Shown here: positions 19,499 to 30,281 of the stretch, in pieces
How positions within the stretch are numbered: position 1 is the stretch's first letter
Layout of the letters: each line of letters opens with the position of its first letter
Origin: Archaeoglobus sp. JdFR-27
GTDB taxonomy: Archaea > Halobacteriota > Archaeoglobi > Archaeoglobales > Archaeoglobaceae
DNA length: 64,000 nucleotides
Assembly: GCA_002011235.1 (NCBI GenBank)
Contig: MTMO01000034.1
Location: 1-64,000 of the forward strand
Direction: 5' to 3'
The notes under the pieces: model-generated
Told to the model about the DNA's origin: nothing
Databases searched by the model: none
What the model saw: only the letters and a program-made list of their open reading frames with translations
Program-made: the position numbers and the translations under genes

Positions 19499-20851
19499 TT
19501 AAAATTTTAGAACTCTCGCAGCAACAACCAGCGGCTCCCATGTTGGTGCAAAAGGCGGGGCATATGCAAGATCTGCAAAGAAGAGGTCTTTAGTCGTGAA
19601 ACCTGCCTGAATGGCTGCAGCCATAGTATCAACTCTGGCAAGAACGGAATCGTATCCAACTATTTGAGCTCCTAGAATTCTGTTCGTATTTTTATCTGCA
19701 ACGACCTTAATTTGAGTTTCTCTCCCACCTGGATAGTAATGAACCCTAGTTTGGGCTTTTATCAACGCGGTTTTTACCTCAAAACCATTTTCTTTTGCCT
19801 CTTTTTCACTAAATCCTGTTTTGGCTATCTCAAGTTCATGGAATTTTGTTATCTGTGTCCCAAGCACCCCAGGAAACTCTATATCGCCTCCGGCGATGTT
19901 TACTCCTGCAACATATCCCATTTTATTGCCGGGTGGAGCTAGAGGGTTCCATACCCTTTTGCCAGTGATCATGTGGTACGTTTCGGCACAGTCGCCTGCA
20001 GCATAAACGTTTTCCATGCTCGTTCTCATCTTTCTATCTGTCCATATCGCTCCTGTCTCACCCAGCTTTACTCCAAGCTTCTCTGCGAGCTCAACATTTG
20101 GCTTGACCCCGGTTGCGACTATAACGAGTTCTGCCTTGTACTCCCCCTTGTCCGTAACAACTTTCTCAACCTTATCCTTCCCCTCAAAAGCCTGAACCTT
20201 TTCATTTAACCTTAAATTCACCTTCTTCTCCATCTCGGCCTTGACAACTTCGGCGATATCTTCATCGAAATTCGGGAGGGGGTGAGGTAGCATTTCAATA
20301 ACGGTGACGTTTTTCCCTCTCGCCGAGAATGCTTCAGCCATCTCGAGGCCAATGTAGCCGGAGCCGACAATTACAACTTCACTAACATCTTTCGAAGCGG
20401 AATTTATCCTTTCAGCATCCGGTGGAAGATCCACTGTGAATATACCTTCCAGATCTTTTCCCTCGATCGGAGGGATTATGGGGGAGGCTCCAGTCCCGAA
20501 CACAAGATAATCCCATTCCATTTCTTTTTCTTCCCCATTCTCTATATATTGTAGTGACCCTTTAGAGACATCGATTACCCTTGTATTCATGCGCAGATCG
20601 ATACCTCTCTTTTCAATGAAAACGCTTGGAGGATAGTACATCAGCTTTGAAGTCTCACTTATTCCTTCCACAACATACGGAATGCCGCATGGTGCATGGC
20701 TGACGAAACTGGTAGCCTCAAAAACAGAAACTATCCATTCTGGTTTTAAGGCTTTAATCCTGGATGCTGCACTCATTCCTCCAGCTCCACCACCGATAAT
20801 GGCAACCCTAATATCAGAATCGGAATCTCCCATATTAGTTCCTTCAACCAC
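19499..20851 (-). CDS. FAD-dependent pyridine nucleotide-disulfide oxidoreductase (NADH oxidase / CoA-disulfide reductase-like)
   Basis: [31 protein letters not shown] redox Cys, [24 protein letters not shown]. Confidence 0.92.
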   Translation of the reverse strand: MVEGTNMGDSDSDIRVAIIGGGAGGMSAASRIKALKPEWIVSVFEATSFVSHAPCGIPYVVEGISETSKLMYYPPSVFIEKRGIDLRMNTRVIDVSKGSLQYIENGEEKEMEWDYLVFGTGASPIIPPIEGKDLEGIFTVDLPPDAERINSASKDVSEVVIVGSGYIGLEMAEAFSARGKNVTVIEMLPHPLPNFDEDIAEVVKAEMEKKVNLRLNEKVQAFEGKDKVEKVVTDKGEYKAELVIVATGVKPNVELAEKLGVKLGETGAIWTDRKMRTSMENVYAAGDCAETYHMITGKRVWNPLAPPGNKMGYVAGVNIAGGDIEFPGVLGTQITKFHELEIAKTGFSEKEAKENGFEVKTALIKAQTRVHYYPGGRETQIKVVADKNTNRILGAQIVGYDSVLARVDTMAAAIQAGFTTKDLFFADLAYAPPFAPTWEPLVVAARVLKF

Positions 20852-20988
20852 AAAATCACCTCTCTTGAAAGTGAATTTTAACCTTAATTATTTTTCTGGT
20901 TGTTTCAATAAATAAAATTCTGAAGGTAAAATAAAATGCTGGGAAAAATCAAAAAGCTTAACTTAAGATGGCCTAAGAGATGTTGTAA

Positions 20989-22041
20989 ATGGCAAAGTTG
21001 ATCAAAGAGGCCGATATCATAGAAATTAAGAAAACGGGCTCGAATAAGCCCTCAAAAAGGATCATAACCTTCTCAAGAAACGTTTTCATCCCCCTTACAA
21101 ATGCTTGTAGAAACAGATGCCATTACTGTGGCTTTAGATCTGATAACCCCAGTTTGATGGAGCCAAACGAAGTCGAAAATTTGCTTTTAATTGCCAAAAA
21201 TGCGAGCGAAGCCCTCTTCACGTTTGGTGAGAAGCCTGAAACCGATAGCAAAATACGAAACTCTCTTTTGGAGATGGGATACAAGAGTTTCTTGGATTAC
21301 GTAATCGAAATGAACAAAAGGGCAATCGAGTTGGGAAAGCTCCCCCACACAAATGCAGGGATTTTGAGTTATTCTGAGTTAAAAAAACTGAAGCCATGGA
21401 ATGCATCCATGGGTCTGATGTTAGAACAAGCTGTAGAGCTCCCGTGCCATAATGAAAGTCCTGGTAAGAAACCGATGGAAAGGATTAAAGTAATAACAAA
21501 CGCTGGAAAACTCGAAATTCCATTTACGACTGGTATTCTTGTTGGCATTGGAGAGAGATTTGATGATGACCTCTATTCAATTGAGGTGATTAAAGATCTA
21601 CACTTGAACTACGATCACATCCAAGAATGCATAATCCAGAACTTCAGTCCGAAAAAAGGCACACCTATGGAAGATTTTCCGCCCCCCTCCATTGGAAGGA
21701 TGATTAAAATCGTAAGGGAGGCAAGAAAGATTCTTCCCAGAGATGTAGAGGTGCAGATCCCACCAAACCTGGTTGAGGACATAAGACCGTTTCTGAAAGA
21801 AGGTGTTGGAGATATCGGAGGTATTTCCGATGTAACCATAGACCACATAAATCCTGAAGCTCCATGGCCCTCGATCGAGAAAATCGAAAGATGTTTAAAC
21901 GGTGAGTTTGTCCTTAGGGAAAGATTACCCGTTTATCCGAAATACATAAAAAGGGGTTGGTATGGAAGCATGACCGAGGCCTTAATCAAAAAGTTATCCG
22001 ATAATGAAGGATACAGGAAAGGATGTAGAAAACCGCTGTGA
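20989..22041 (+). CDS. cofG: 7,8-didemethyl-8-hydroxy-5-deazariboflavin synthase subunit CofG
   Basis: Radical SAM CRNRCHYCGF; adjacent to cofH; GILVGIGERFDDDLYSIEVIKDLH. Confidence 0.93.
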   Translation: MAKLIKEADIIEIKKTGSNKPSKRIITFSRNVFIPLTNACRNRCHYCGFRSDNPSLMEPNEVENLLLIAKNASEALFTFGEKPETDSKIRNSLLEMGYKSFLDYVIEMNKRAIELGKLPHTNAGILSYSELKKLKPWNASMGLMLEQAVELPCHNESPGKKPMERIKVITNAGKLEIPFTTGILVGIGERFDDDLYSIEVIKDLHLNYDHIQECIIQNFSPKKGTPMEDFPPPSIGRMIKIVREARKILPRDVEVQIPPNLVEDIRPFLKEGVGDIGGISDVTIDHINPEAPWPSIEKIERCLNGEFVLRERLPVYPKYIKRGWYGSMTEALIKKLSDNEGYRKGCRKPL

Positions 22042-22050
22042 GGTGAACTC

Positions 22051-23070
22051 ATGTTAATTCAGGAATACGTCTCCCTTCTTTCAAATCCCTATGAGACCTT
22101 TAAAATAGCAGACACCCTCAGGAGGAGGGTTTGTGGAGATGAGGTTACCTTCGTTATCAACAGAAACATTAACTTCACTGATAGGTGCATAAATAAATGC
22201 AAATTCTGTTCATTCAGATACAGAAAAAACTACCTTCTTAAAATGGAAGAGATAGCAAGGAAGGTAGAGGAGGCTTTGGATTACGGCTGTACAGAGGTCT
22301 GCATCCAAGGTGGGTTGCTAAAGGATGCCGATATTAATTTCTACGTTGAAATTCTACAGACAGTGAGAGATGTGTCTAAAACAATCCACATCCACGCCTT
22401 CTCTCCAATGGAGGTTCTCCATGCTGCAAGAAACAGCAAGATGCATGTAGAGGATACTTTAAGAGAATTGAGAAATGCAGGACTTGATTCGATGCCAGGG
22501 ACCGCTGCAGAAATACTTGTCGATGAGATAAGGGAAAAGATATGTCCGGGAAAGCTCAAAACATCCGAATGGGTTTCCGTTGTGAAAACTGCCCATAAAC
22601 TTGGTATTCCTACTACAGCAACGATGATGTACGGACATATAGAGAGCTGGGAGGACAGGATCAGACATCTTCTCCTCATCAAAAAAATCCAGCAGGAAAC
22701 AGGTGGCATAACAGAATTTATACCCCTCCCCTTCATGCCGAAAAACAACCCTCTCGGGGAGCTTTCAAGCGGGTCCTCCGGATTCGAGGATTTGCTGCTG
22801 ATAGCGATTGCGAGAATAATCCTGTACCCTGAGATACAGAACATTCAGGCCTCATGGGTGAAATTGGGTAAAAAGCTAGTCCAAGCATCCCTTTTCACCG
22901 GGGCGAATGATATTGGTGGAACTCTTATGGAGGAAAATATCTCTAAGGCTGCAGGGTCTTCCAGCGGTGAGTTTCTTGAGGTTGAAGAGATAATTAAACT
23001 GATAAAAACCGCAAAGAGAATTCCAGTTCAGAGATCAACAGTTTATGAGGTGATAAAAAGATACAATTAA
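22051..23070 (+). CDS. cofH: 5-amino-6-(D-ribitylamino)uracil--L-tyrosine 4-hydroxyphenyl transferase CofH
   Basis: INFTDRCINKCKFCSFRYR; MPGTAAEILVDEIREKICPGKL; adjacent to cofG. Confidence 0.93.
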   Translation: MLIQEYVSLLSNPYETFKIADTLRRRVCGDEVTFVINRNINFTDRCINKCKFCSFRYRKNYLLKMEEIARKVEEALDYGCTEVCIQGGLLKDADINFYVEILQTVRDVSKTIHIHAFSPMEVLHAARNSKMHVEDTLRELRNAGLDSMPGTAAEILVDEIREKICPGKLKTSEWVSVVKTAHKLGIPTTATMMYGHIESWEDRIRHLLLIKKIQQETGGITEFIPLPFMPKNNPLGELSSGSSGFEDLLLIAIARIILYPEIQNIQASWVKLGKKLVQASLFTGANDIGGTLMEENISKAAGSSSGEFLEVEEIIKLIKTAKRIPVQRSTVYEVIKRYN

Positions 23071-23273
23071 GATTAAGTGAGAATTGATTTTATAAAATCT
23101 AATTCAGAAAAACTCAAAAATTCAAGATTTGACAATTTTACTTTCTGAAATGAATTATTAGTTTAAGATAAATCTTGATAATCCTAGTTTAAATTCCTAA
23201 GATCTAATTGATCTAATCGAGCTAACATTTATAGGAGTAAGATCTAAAATAAGACAAAGGATAAGGTGAAAGA

Positions 23274-25259
23274 ATGGAAGGTCCAGATAAATCGATAGGA
23301 GATTCCCAGTTAAGAAGGTCAAGATTATTGAGTTCGAAGAGTGCATACCTAAAGGAAGCAGCCCTCCAACCGGTTAACTGGTTCCCATATTGCAAGGAAG
23401 CATTTGAAGAAGCCCAAGAAAATGACAAACCAATTTTAATAGACATAGGAGCTTCCTGGTGTCATTGGTGCCACGTTATGGATGAGGAGTCCTACAGCGA
23501 TCCAGAAATTGCAAAATTTTTGAACGAACATTTCGTATGTATCAGGGTCGACCGTGATGAGATGCCCGCTGTCGATAGAAAGTATCAGGAGGCTATAGCC
23601 ACAATTACCGGCCAGGGAGGATGGCCGCTAACCGTTTTCGCTCTTCCCAGCAGTGAAGTATTCTATGGGGGAACTTATTTTCCGAAAGAGGAAAGATTCG
23701 GGAAACCACCATTTCTTGCAGTTCTCAAAGCTGTTCTAAGGTCTTATAAGGAGGAGAAGGAGAAGACGAAGGAGCTAGCATCTCAGATAATGAAACATGT
23801 TGGGAAAAAGCTTGAAATGGAATATCCTTCTGAGCTAAATCAGAATATCTTGATAAAGGGCCTTGATTCAGTTTTAAGAATGGGTGATCCTGTTTATGGG
23901 GGATTCGGATTTTCCCAAAAGTTTCCAATGCCCACAGCGGTTAGATTTTTACTATCATCGCAAACCAAGTTCGATGATGCAATTAAGTTTGCAGATCATA
24001 CGCTAGAGGAGATGTACGCTGGTGGGATTCGGGATCACATCTTTGGAGGCTTTTTTAGATATACCGTTGATCGGGACTGGACGATTCCCCATTTTGAGAA
24101 GATCTCCTATGACAACGGCGAGCTGATGATAAACTACTCAATTGCATACAGAAACACGGGGAGAAAAATTTTCAGAGAATGTGTGAAAGAGATAATCGAA
24201 TTCTTAGAGACTTTTATGGCCTCAAGTGATGGCTACTACACATCCATCGATGCCGATTTTCGGGGAGATGAAGGTGGATTTTACACTTATTCATACGAGG
24301 AGGTTAAAGAGACTCTTGATGATGAAGAATTCAGGGTATTGAGACTTCTTTATGGAATTACAGAGGATGGTAACTTCAACGGAAAGAACCACCTGAGAAT
24401 CGACGCTTCTGTTGCAACCGTTGCTGAAGAACTCAAACTAGATGTGGAAGAACTGGAAGAAATTGCCCAGAATGCCAGGAACAAGCTTCGAAAACTCAGG
24501 ATTGAGTTTAAAAACGATCTGAACATCGACAGGAGCATTTATACCGGATACAACTCGATAATTTACAGCGGGCTGATCTACTCTGGATTGATCTTGGACG
24601 ACGATGAACTCGTTAAGAAAGGGGTTTCCGGTGTGGATACACTTTTCAAAGCAAGATTTGAGGATGTCCTCAAAAGGAGAGAAGATTTAGATGGTATAAT
24701 TGAGGATTATGCGTTCTTAATTTCCTCCTTGATAAACTGTTACACAGCTTCATTCGATCAGTCCTTTCTATGGAGGGCTGAAGAGGTTATGAACGTCGCT
24801 ATTAAAGAGTTCTACAGAAATGGGAAGTTTATAGAAAAGGAAGGTGTTGTTACGATTTACGATCTGTCTTATAGATCACCTCTTTCCCAGATGATTGAGA
24901 ATCTTACTGCCCTTGGGATTCTTGGAGACGTTTCTAGAGATAGCAAATACCTTGAAATCGCAGAGAAATTGCTTAAAAAATACGCGGGAATGGATCATGG
25001 GCTTTTTGATGCCGGTTATTTGCTTGCTCTTCAATCATATCTCAGTCCAATTATAATTGAGGCAGATGAGGCAGAGCTGTATCAATTAAGGAAGTACATC
25101 AACCACAACACTTTCTTCAAAGTGGGAAAAGCTTCCATTTGTGTGGGTGAAAGGTGTATTATTGCTGGAAATTACGAGGAAATGGAGCCCATTTTAAAAG
25201 AAGAATTGAATGTTAAAATTTTTGAATGTAAAAATTCGAAATTTAGTGATATTTGGTAG
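23274..25259 (+). CDS. Thioredoxin-fold DUF255 / YyaL-like protein
   Basis: NPVNW-like PVNWFPYCKEAFEEAQENDKPILIDIGASWCHWCHVMDEESYSDPEIAKFLN. Confidence 0.9.
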   Translation: MEGPDKSIGDSQLRRSRLLSSKSAYLKEAALQPVNWFPYCKEAFEEAQENDKPILIDIGASWCHWCHVMDEESYSDPEIAKFLNEHFVCIRVDRDEMPAVDRKYQEAIATITGQGGWPLTVFALPSSEVFYGGTYFPKEERFGKPPFLAVLKAVLRSYKEEKEKTKELASQIMKHVGKKLEMEYPSELNQNILIKGLDSVLRMGDPVYGGFGFSQKFPMPTAVRFLLSSQTKFDDAIKFADHTLEEMYAGGIRDHIFGGFFRYTVDRDWTIPHFEKISYDNGELMINYSIAYRNTGRKIFRECVKEIIEFLETFMASSDGYYTSIDADFRGDEGGFYTYSYEEVKETLDDEEFRVLRLLYGITEDGNFNGKNHLRIDASVATVAEELKLDVEELEEIAQNARNKLRKLRIEFKNDLNIDRSIYTGYNSIIYSGLIYSGLILDDDELVKKGVSGVDTLFKARFEDVLKRREDLDGIIEDYAFLISSLINCYTASFDQSFLWRAEEVMNVAIKEFYRNGKFIEKEGVVTIYDLSYRSPLSQMIENLTALGILGDVSRDSKYLEIAEKLLKKYAGMDHGLFDAGYLLALQSYLSPIIIEADEAELYQLRKYINHNTFFKVGKASICVGERCIIAGNYEEMEPILKEELNVKIFECKNSKFSDIW

Positions 25260-25267
25260 GGATTGAC

Positions 25268-25720
25268 ATGAATAGCGTCCTCATCAGAGAGGCAAGGGAA
25301 TCTGACTTGTCTACGATTGAAAAATTGACTGAAGAGCTAATAGAGTCTATAGAAAATAAAGAAGGTATAAACCACGCAAATATCTCTAGGAACTTTCAAG
25401 ACCTCTTGAAAGATAGCAATTCATACATTTTAGTCGCAGAGTTAAATGAAACCGTAGTGGGTTTTATTAGTTTTTCAATTCGTAAAACACTTCTTCACAT
25501 TGCTCCTTCCGGGCAGATCGATGAACTTATCGTTAACAAAAATCATCGTCATGGAGGCATTGGTAAACTGTTGATGCAAGCTGCCATCGAGAAGTGTAAA
25601 CATCTTGGATGCTGTGAAGTTGAGGTAAGTACAGAGACCACGAACGATACTGCAAGAGAATTTTATAAGATGTGTGGATTTAAGGAGAAAGGTGTAATTC
25701 TCGAAAAAGACTTGTTATAA
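25268..25720 (+). CDS. GNAT family N-acetyltransferase
   Basis: IDELIVNKNHRHGGIGKLLMQAAIEKCKHLGC...EFYKMCGFKEKG; ORF from 25253 with the ATG at 25268 preferred. Confidence 0.85.
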   Translation: MNSVLIREARESDLSTIEKLTEELIESIENKEGINHANISRNFQDLLKDSNSYILVAELNETVVGFISFSIRKTLLHIAPSGQIDELIVNKNHRHGGIGKLLMQAAIEKCKHLGCCEVEVSTETTNDTAREFYKMCGFKEKGVILEKDLL

Positions 25721-25762
25721 AACAAAGAGATACAAGCAGTATTGCTTAGATTGAGCTAAGTT

Positions 25763-25810
25763 CCATGATAGCAAGTAAAAAGTAGCCCATGATAGCAAGT
25801 AAAAAGTAGC
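25763..25810. repeat. 24-bp direct repeat, two exact tandem copies
   Basis: CCATGATAGCAAGTAAAAAGTAGC x2 between convergent genes. Confidence 0.95.
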
Positions 25811-25875
25811 CCATCATGAGTCATGTTGGCTGGCTTATTCAAATCTAATTTATAAAGTTTTAAGGTGGAGAAAAA

Positions 25876-26748
25876 TTATAGGATGTCTCTTATATAATCA
25901 ATCATAGATTGGAAGATAACCTTCCCCTCTCCGAAAGCCTCTGAAGTAACCTCTGAGAAAACATCTCCTTTCTTCGGATAGTCTAAATGATTCCAGCTGA
26001 AGAAAGCTCTTTCTGGGTGTGGCATCAACCCAAATACGTTTCCCTTAACGTTGCAAATTCCTGCGATGTTATATACACTTCCATTGGGATTCCAAGGATA
26101 GCCTGCGTAGTTTCCTTCTTCATCCACATATCTGAACACTATCTGGTCGTTTTGGACAAGCCTGTTTATGTAAACCCGCTCCATCGATGAAGGAAATGTG
26201 ACCTTTCCCTCAGCATGAGCAACCGGATACCTCACCACCTGCTCTCCAAGATTCCTTGTAAAAATGCATTTACCTCTGTTTTCATGCTTGAGTAAACTCT
26301 GCCTGCATTCAAAGCGATTGGAGTTGTTTATCGCAAGAACCATTTCAGGAGTTTCGGAAAGTGGTCTATCTTCATCGAATCCTGGAAGAGCCCCCAATTC
26401 GACTAAAATCTGAAATCCATTACAGATGCCAAGAACAGGAAAGCCTTGCCTGATAAATTCCTCGAGATCCTTTCTGAGGACACTCTTAACTCTTGCTGAA
26501 AATATGGCTCCTGCTCTCACATAGTCTCCGGCAGAAAAGCCTCCGGGGAATATAATGCCTGAGTAATCTGAGATGTTTCTCTTCTCACTTTCTTTGATTA
26601 TATCGCTGTAAAACTGTTTGAGATGGACTGCTTCAGCAAAAACTCCAAGGTTTCTCAAAGCTCTAACCGTTTCATCCTCACAATTCGTTCCCTCGATTCT
26701 TAGAACAGCAATTTTAATGTCTTCAATCTTGTCTTCGATTTCACCCAT
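25876..26748 (-). CDS. purQ: Phosphoribosylformylglycinamidine synthase subunit PurQ
   Basis: GATase class I: FPGGFSAGDYVRAG, VLGICNGFQILVELGALPG, HPERAFF. Confidence 0.93.
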   Translation of the reverse strand: MGEIEDKIEDIKIAVLRIEGTNCEDETVRALRNLGVFAEAVHLKQFYSDIIKESEKRNISDYSGIIFPGGFSAGDYVRAGAIFSARVKSVLRKDLEEFIRQGFPVLGICNGFQILVELGALPGFDEDRPLSETPEMVLAINNSNRFECRQSLLKHENRGKCIFTRNLGEQVVRYPVAHAEGKVTFPSSMERVYINRLVQNDQIVFRYVDEEGNYAGYPWNPNGSVYNIAGICNVKGNVFGLMPHPERAFFSWNHLDYPKKGDVFSEVTSEAFGEGKVIFQSMIDYIRDIL

Positions 26749-26760
26749 ACTACCACCTTT

Positions 26761-29094
26761 CTACCAGCCAGTATATCTCACCAGCCCGTTCCTCCAGAGA
26801 TCTTCTACCTCTTTCATGTCGATTTCAAGGTTGAAATTGCGATCGTTAATAGAGAGGTCACTTCTGGAGACCACTCCTAGCTCATAAGCCTTGCATCCTC
26901 TAGATAGGAGGAATGAGACGAAATCCTGAGCCTGTGATTGGGAGATTTCAACTATCCACCTCGTGTTAGATTCGGAGAACAATTTAACAAAAACATCTCC
27001 TTCAATGCCGATAAGGTCTATCTCTGCACCGAGTCTGTTTCCTATCCCCATTTCAGCAATTGCTACGACTAATCCACCCTCGGAGATATCATGGCAAGAG
27101 AACACTTTAAACTCTTTAAAGGCGTTTAGCATACAGTCTATATACATTTTAAGCCTTTCAGGGGAGGTTCTTGGAACAAAAAAGCTTTTTTGCCCTGTTA
27201 CCTCTGAGTAAACACTTCCCCCAAACTCTGGCCTAGTTTCTCCAACTAGAATGATGGCGTTACCTTTCTTTTTGAAAAATGAGGTTATTGCATTCCTCAC
27301 ATCATCGATAACACCGATTCCCATAAGAGTTGGGGTTGGAGCAACAGCAGAATAGGGTGTTTCATTGTAAAAGCTCACGTTCCCACTCACACAAGGTAGG
27401 TTCAGCCCTGATGCCATCCAGCCTAAAGCTTTAACACTCTCAACGAACTCTCCCATCCTTTCTGGCTTCTCAGGATTCCCGAAGTTTAAGCAATCAACAA
27501 ACGAGTGTGGAACTGAGTTCACAGCTACGAGATTCCTTATCATCTCATCGAAGGAGGCTGCTGTTCCCCAGTACGGATCGATTGAGGTCATCCATGGATT
27601 CACATCAGCGGTAATCGATAATCCTTTCATCGAATCAGTTGGCTTAATAACGGCAGCATCTCCATGGGTTTCGAAGTTTATCTTCCCTTGCAAAGGCCTT
27701 AGAATCGTTGAAGCTCTAACTTGGTGATCATACTGTCGTATAATCCAGTCCTTCGAAGCGACATTTGGGTGCTGTAGAATCCTTTTGAAAACATCCAAGT
27801 AGTCTGAAGGTGGCTTTAATCTTTCCTCTTCTTTTATTTCGGGTTTCTTTGAAACATACGTTCTGCAGTACTCTGGGCCTGAAGTTACGAACTCTATCTC
27901 CATGTCATAGATCTTCATTCCCTTGTAGTAAACCTCCAGAGTTTTTTCCGCTTTGGTTTCTCCTATTACATTTGCAGGTACATCCCATTTATCGAATACA
28001 TAGAGTACCTCGTCCACAAGTTCTGGTTTTACTGTTACAAGCATCCTTTCCTGGCTTTCAGAAACCCAGATCTCCCAGGGAGCCATTTCAGCTTCTTTAA
28101 GCGGTACATTATCTAGGTTGACTTTAGCCCCATAGCCTGCTGCGAGAGCCATCTCTCCAACGGCACAGCTCAAACCTCCTCCTCCTAAATCCTTCATGCC
28201 TGTTATCAGCTTCTTCTCAACGATCTCTAAGCATGCATGCATCAATGGCTCCTTCACAATCGGATTTCCAAGTTGTACTGCCCCTCTGGACTCCTCCTCA
28301 CTCGTCTCCTTAAGCTCTGCTGAGGCGAAAGTGACGCCATGAATACCATCTCTGCCCGTAAGTCCTCCAGCCAAAACGAAATATTCTCCCTCTCCTCCAG
28401 CCCTACTGGGAACTATGTTCTCCTTTTTTGCGATTCCTATGCATCCTACATTAACAAGGCAATTTGTAAGGTATCTATCATCAAAGAAAACCATGCCTGA
28501 GACAGTTGGAATACCGACTCTATTTCCGTAATCTCTAATCCCGGCAACAACTCCTGAAAGGAGGTAAAGTGGGTGCTTCGTACCTCTCGGAAGTTCGAAA
28601 TGCGAAATATCGAGGTTTCCGAAGAATAGAGGATCTATCAATGCAATCGGCTGAGCACCCATGCAAACGACATCTCTCAAGATCCCTCCGATGCCCGTTG
28701 CTGCTCCGCCATAGGGCTCTATAGCCGAGGGATGGTTGTGGGATTCAAAGGCAACGACGTATGCATGTTTATCATCGAATTCAACTACTCCAGCGTCTTC
28801 CTTTATGGCTGAGATAACGTAGTCCCTCTCAAGGTTGAATATGAACTGCTTAAGATAGTACTTCGAGCTTTTATAGCAGCAATGCTCGCTCCAAGCTTGG
28901 CCTAAAGCCTGAAGTTCAATGTCGTATGGATTTCTTCCTTTAGATTTGAAGTACTCCTTTATCCTTCTCATTTCATCGACATTTAACGCCAATCCAAGTT
29001 CATCACTTATTCTCTGGAGGGTTTCATCATCTGCAGATATAACATCTATCTGGTAAAGCAAAAAAGGTGCCTCAATCCTCTTGAAAACATCCAT
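26761..29094 (-). CDS. purL: Phosphoribosylformylglycinamidine synthase subunit PurL
   Basis: [55 protein letters not shown]; start trimmed to ATG at 29094. Confidence 0.94.
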   Translation of the reverse strand: MDVFKRIEAPFLLYQIDVISADDETLQRISDELGLALNVDEMRRIKEYFKSKGRNPYDIELQALGQAWSEHCCYKSSKYYLKQFIFNLERDYVISAIKEDAGVVEFDDKHAYVVAFESHNHPSAIEPYGGAATGIGGILRDVVCMGAQPIALIDPLFFGNLDISHFELPRGTKHPLYLLSGVVAGIRDYGNRVGIPTVSGMVFFDDRYLTNCLVNVGCIGIAKKENIVPSRAGGEGEYFVLAGGLTGRDGIHGVTFASAELKETSEEESRGAVQLGNPIVKEPLMHACLEIVEKKLITGMKDLGGGGLSCAVGEMALAAGYGAKVNLDNVPLKEAEMAPWEIWVSESQERMLVTVKPELVDEVLYVFDKWDVPANVIGETKAEKTLEVYYKGMKIYDMEIEFVTSGPEYCRTYVSKKPEIKEEERLKPPSDYLDVFKRILQHPNVASKDWIIRQYDHQVRASTILRPLQGKINFETHGDAAVIKPTDSMKGLSITADVNPWMTSIDPYWGTAASFDEMIRNLVAVNSVPHSFVDCLNFGNPEKPERMGEFVESVKALGWMASGLNLPCVSGNVSFYNETPYSAVAPTPTLMGIGVIDDVRNAITSFFKKKGNAIILVGETRPEFGGSVYSEVTGQKSFFVPRTSPERLKMYIDCMLNAFKEFKVFSCHDISEGGLVVAIAEMGIGNRLGAEIDLIGIEGDVFVKLFSESNTRWIVEISQSQAQDFVSFLLSRGCKAYELGVVSRSDLSINDRNFNLEIDMKEVEDLWRNGLVRYTGW

Positions 29095-29104
29095 ATGAAC
29101 ACCC

Positions 29105-29347
29105 TCAGGAAATCCAGTTGATCTTATACTTCTGAATGACCGGATTTGCAAGGAGTTTTTCACACATCTGCCTTATTTCTTCTTCAGCCTTCTTCCTGTC
29201 ATTCTCATCGATTTCTATTCTGAAAACTTTCCTCGTTGAGACCTTTTTCACATTATCAAAGCCCAGAAGCTTCAAGGCCTTCTTTGTCGATTCTCCCTCT
29301 GGATCTGTAACACCTTCTTTAAGCTCTATGTAGACATCGGCAATCAT
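29105..29347 (-). CDS. purS: Phosphoribosylformylglycinamidine synthase subunit PurS
   Basis: 80 aa, [44 protein letters not shown]; purSLQ order. Confidence 0.93.
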   Translation of the reverse strand: MIADVYIELKEGVTDPEGESTKKALKLLGFDNVKKVSTRKVFRIEIDENDRKKAEEEIRQMCEKLLANPVIQKYKINWIS

Positions 29348-29513
29348 GGTTGATCGTAGATCCCAATGTATAAAATGATTTTGAGATTTTTATCCTGAAA
29401 TTTCTGAAAATTTTTTAGAAATTTAATGGGTTTCTAAAATTTTTTAAAGTCAAGAAATAAAAAACCCCAGCAGCAGGTGAAAAGATTTATAGTTTGCAAA
29501 ATTTATTTTAATC

Positions 29514-30140
29514 ATGCAAATTGAGGAGATCTTCTCTGATGGCATTGAAACCTCTAAAAAATTACTTGATGATACACCCAAGCTGTTAATTTTAGCTGTA
29601 ATCGCAATTATCCCGATTGTTAACTTTATCCTTCTCGGGTACTTTGCGAGAATAATTAGAAACGGGTCATCCGATCTTCCGCCTCTTTCAGACTATGTCG
29701 GTTTGTTCATTGATGGGTTGAAAATTTTCTTAGTCCTTTTAGCTTATCTGTTGATTCCTCTGATTTTAATTTTCGCTGGAGTTTGGACAACTGTTATCTC
29801 AGGCGGATTTGCCCTTACGTTTTTCGCTTTTGGGGTTATTCTTTCACTTCTAATTGCCCTGATTGCCGCGATGGGCATAGTCCATATGGTCTATACAGAG
29901 AACCTGGTAAAGGCGTTCTCTTTTGGAGAGATAATAGAGGTAATAAGAACTGCTGGCTGGGGAAATTATATCATATGGATCCTTTCAATTTGGGTCCTTT
30001 CTTTGATCATATCTGCATTCTCTCAGATTACCCCTGCTGGTTGGCTAATAACAGCCTTCATAAGTCCATTTTTCACAGTTTTTGTTGCCAGAACCGCCTA
30101 TGTGATCTACTCGATCGGTGCGGGGATCACCATGGATTAA
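29514..30140 (+). CDS. DUF4013-like membrane protein
   Basis: Multi-TM; DDTPKLLILAVIAIIPIVNFILLGYFARIIRN, AGWGNYIIWI. Confidence 0.7.
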   Translation: MQIEEIFSDGIETSKKLLDDTPKLLILAVIAIIPIVNFILLGYFARIIRNGSSDLPPLSDYVGLFIDGLKIFLVLLAYLLIPLILIFAGVWTTVISGGFALTFFAFGVILSLLIALIAAMGIVHMVYTENLVKAFSFGEIIEVIRTAGWGNYIIWILSIWVLSLIISAFSQITPAGWLITAFISPFFTVFVARTAYVIYSIGAGITMD

Positions 30141-30281
30141 AGTAGGCAATTTTTAGAGATTTAAGTATCTTCAGTTCAACCTCTATTAATTTAAAATATT
30201 TTTAAGAAATTGAACTCTATCAAAAATTTTATATAACTCTCTTTTTTCTGCTCTAAAGTAAACTTAAGTGGAGGAATGTAG

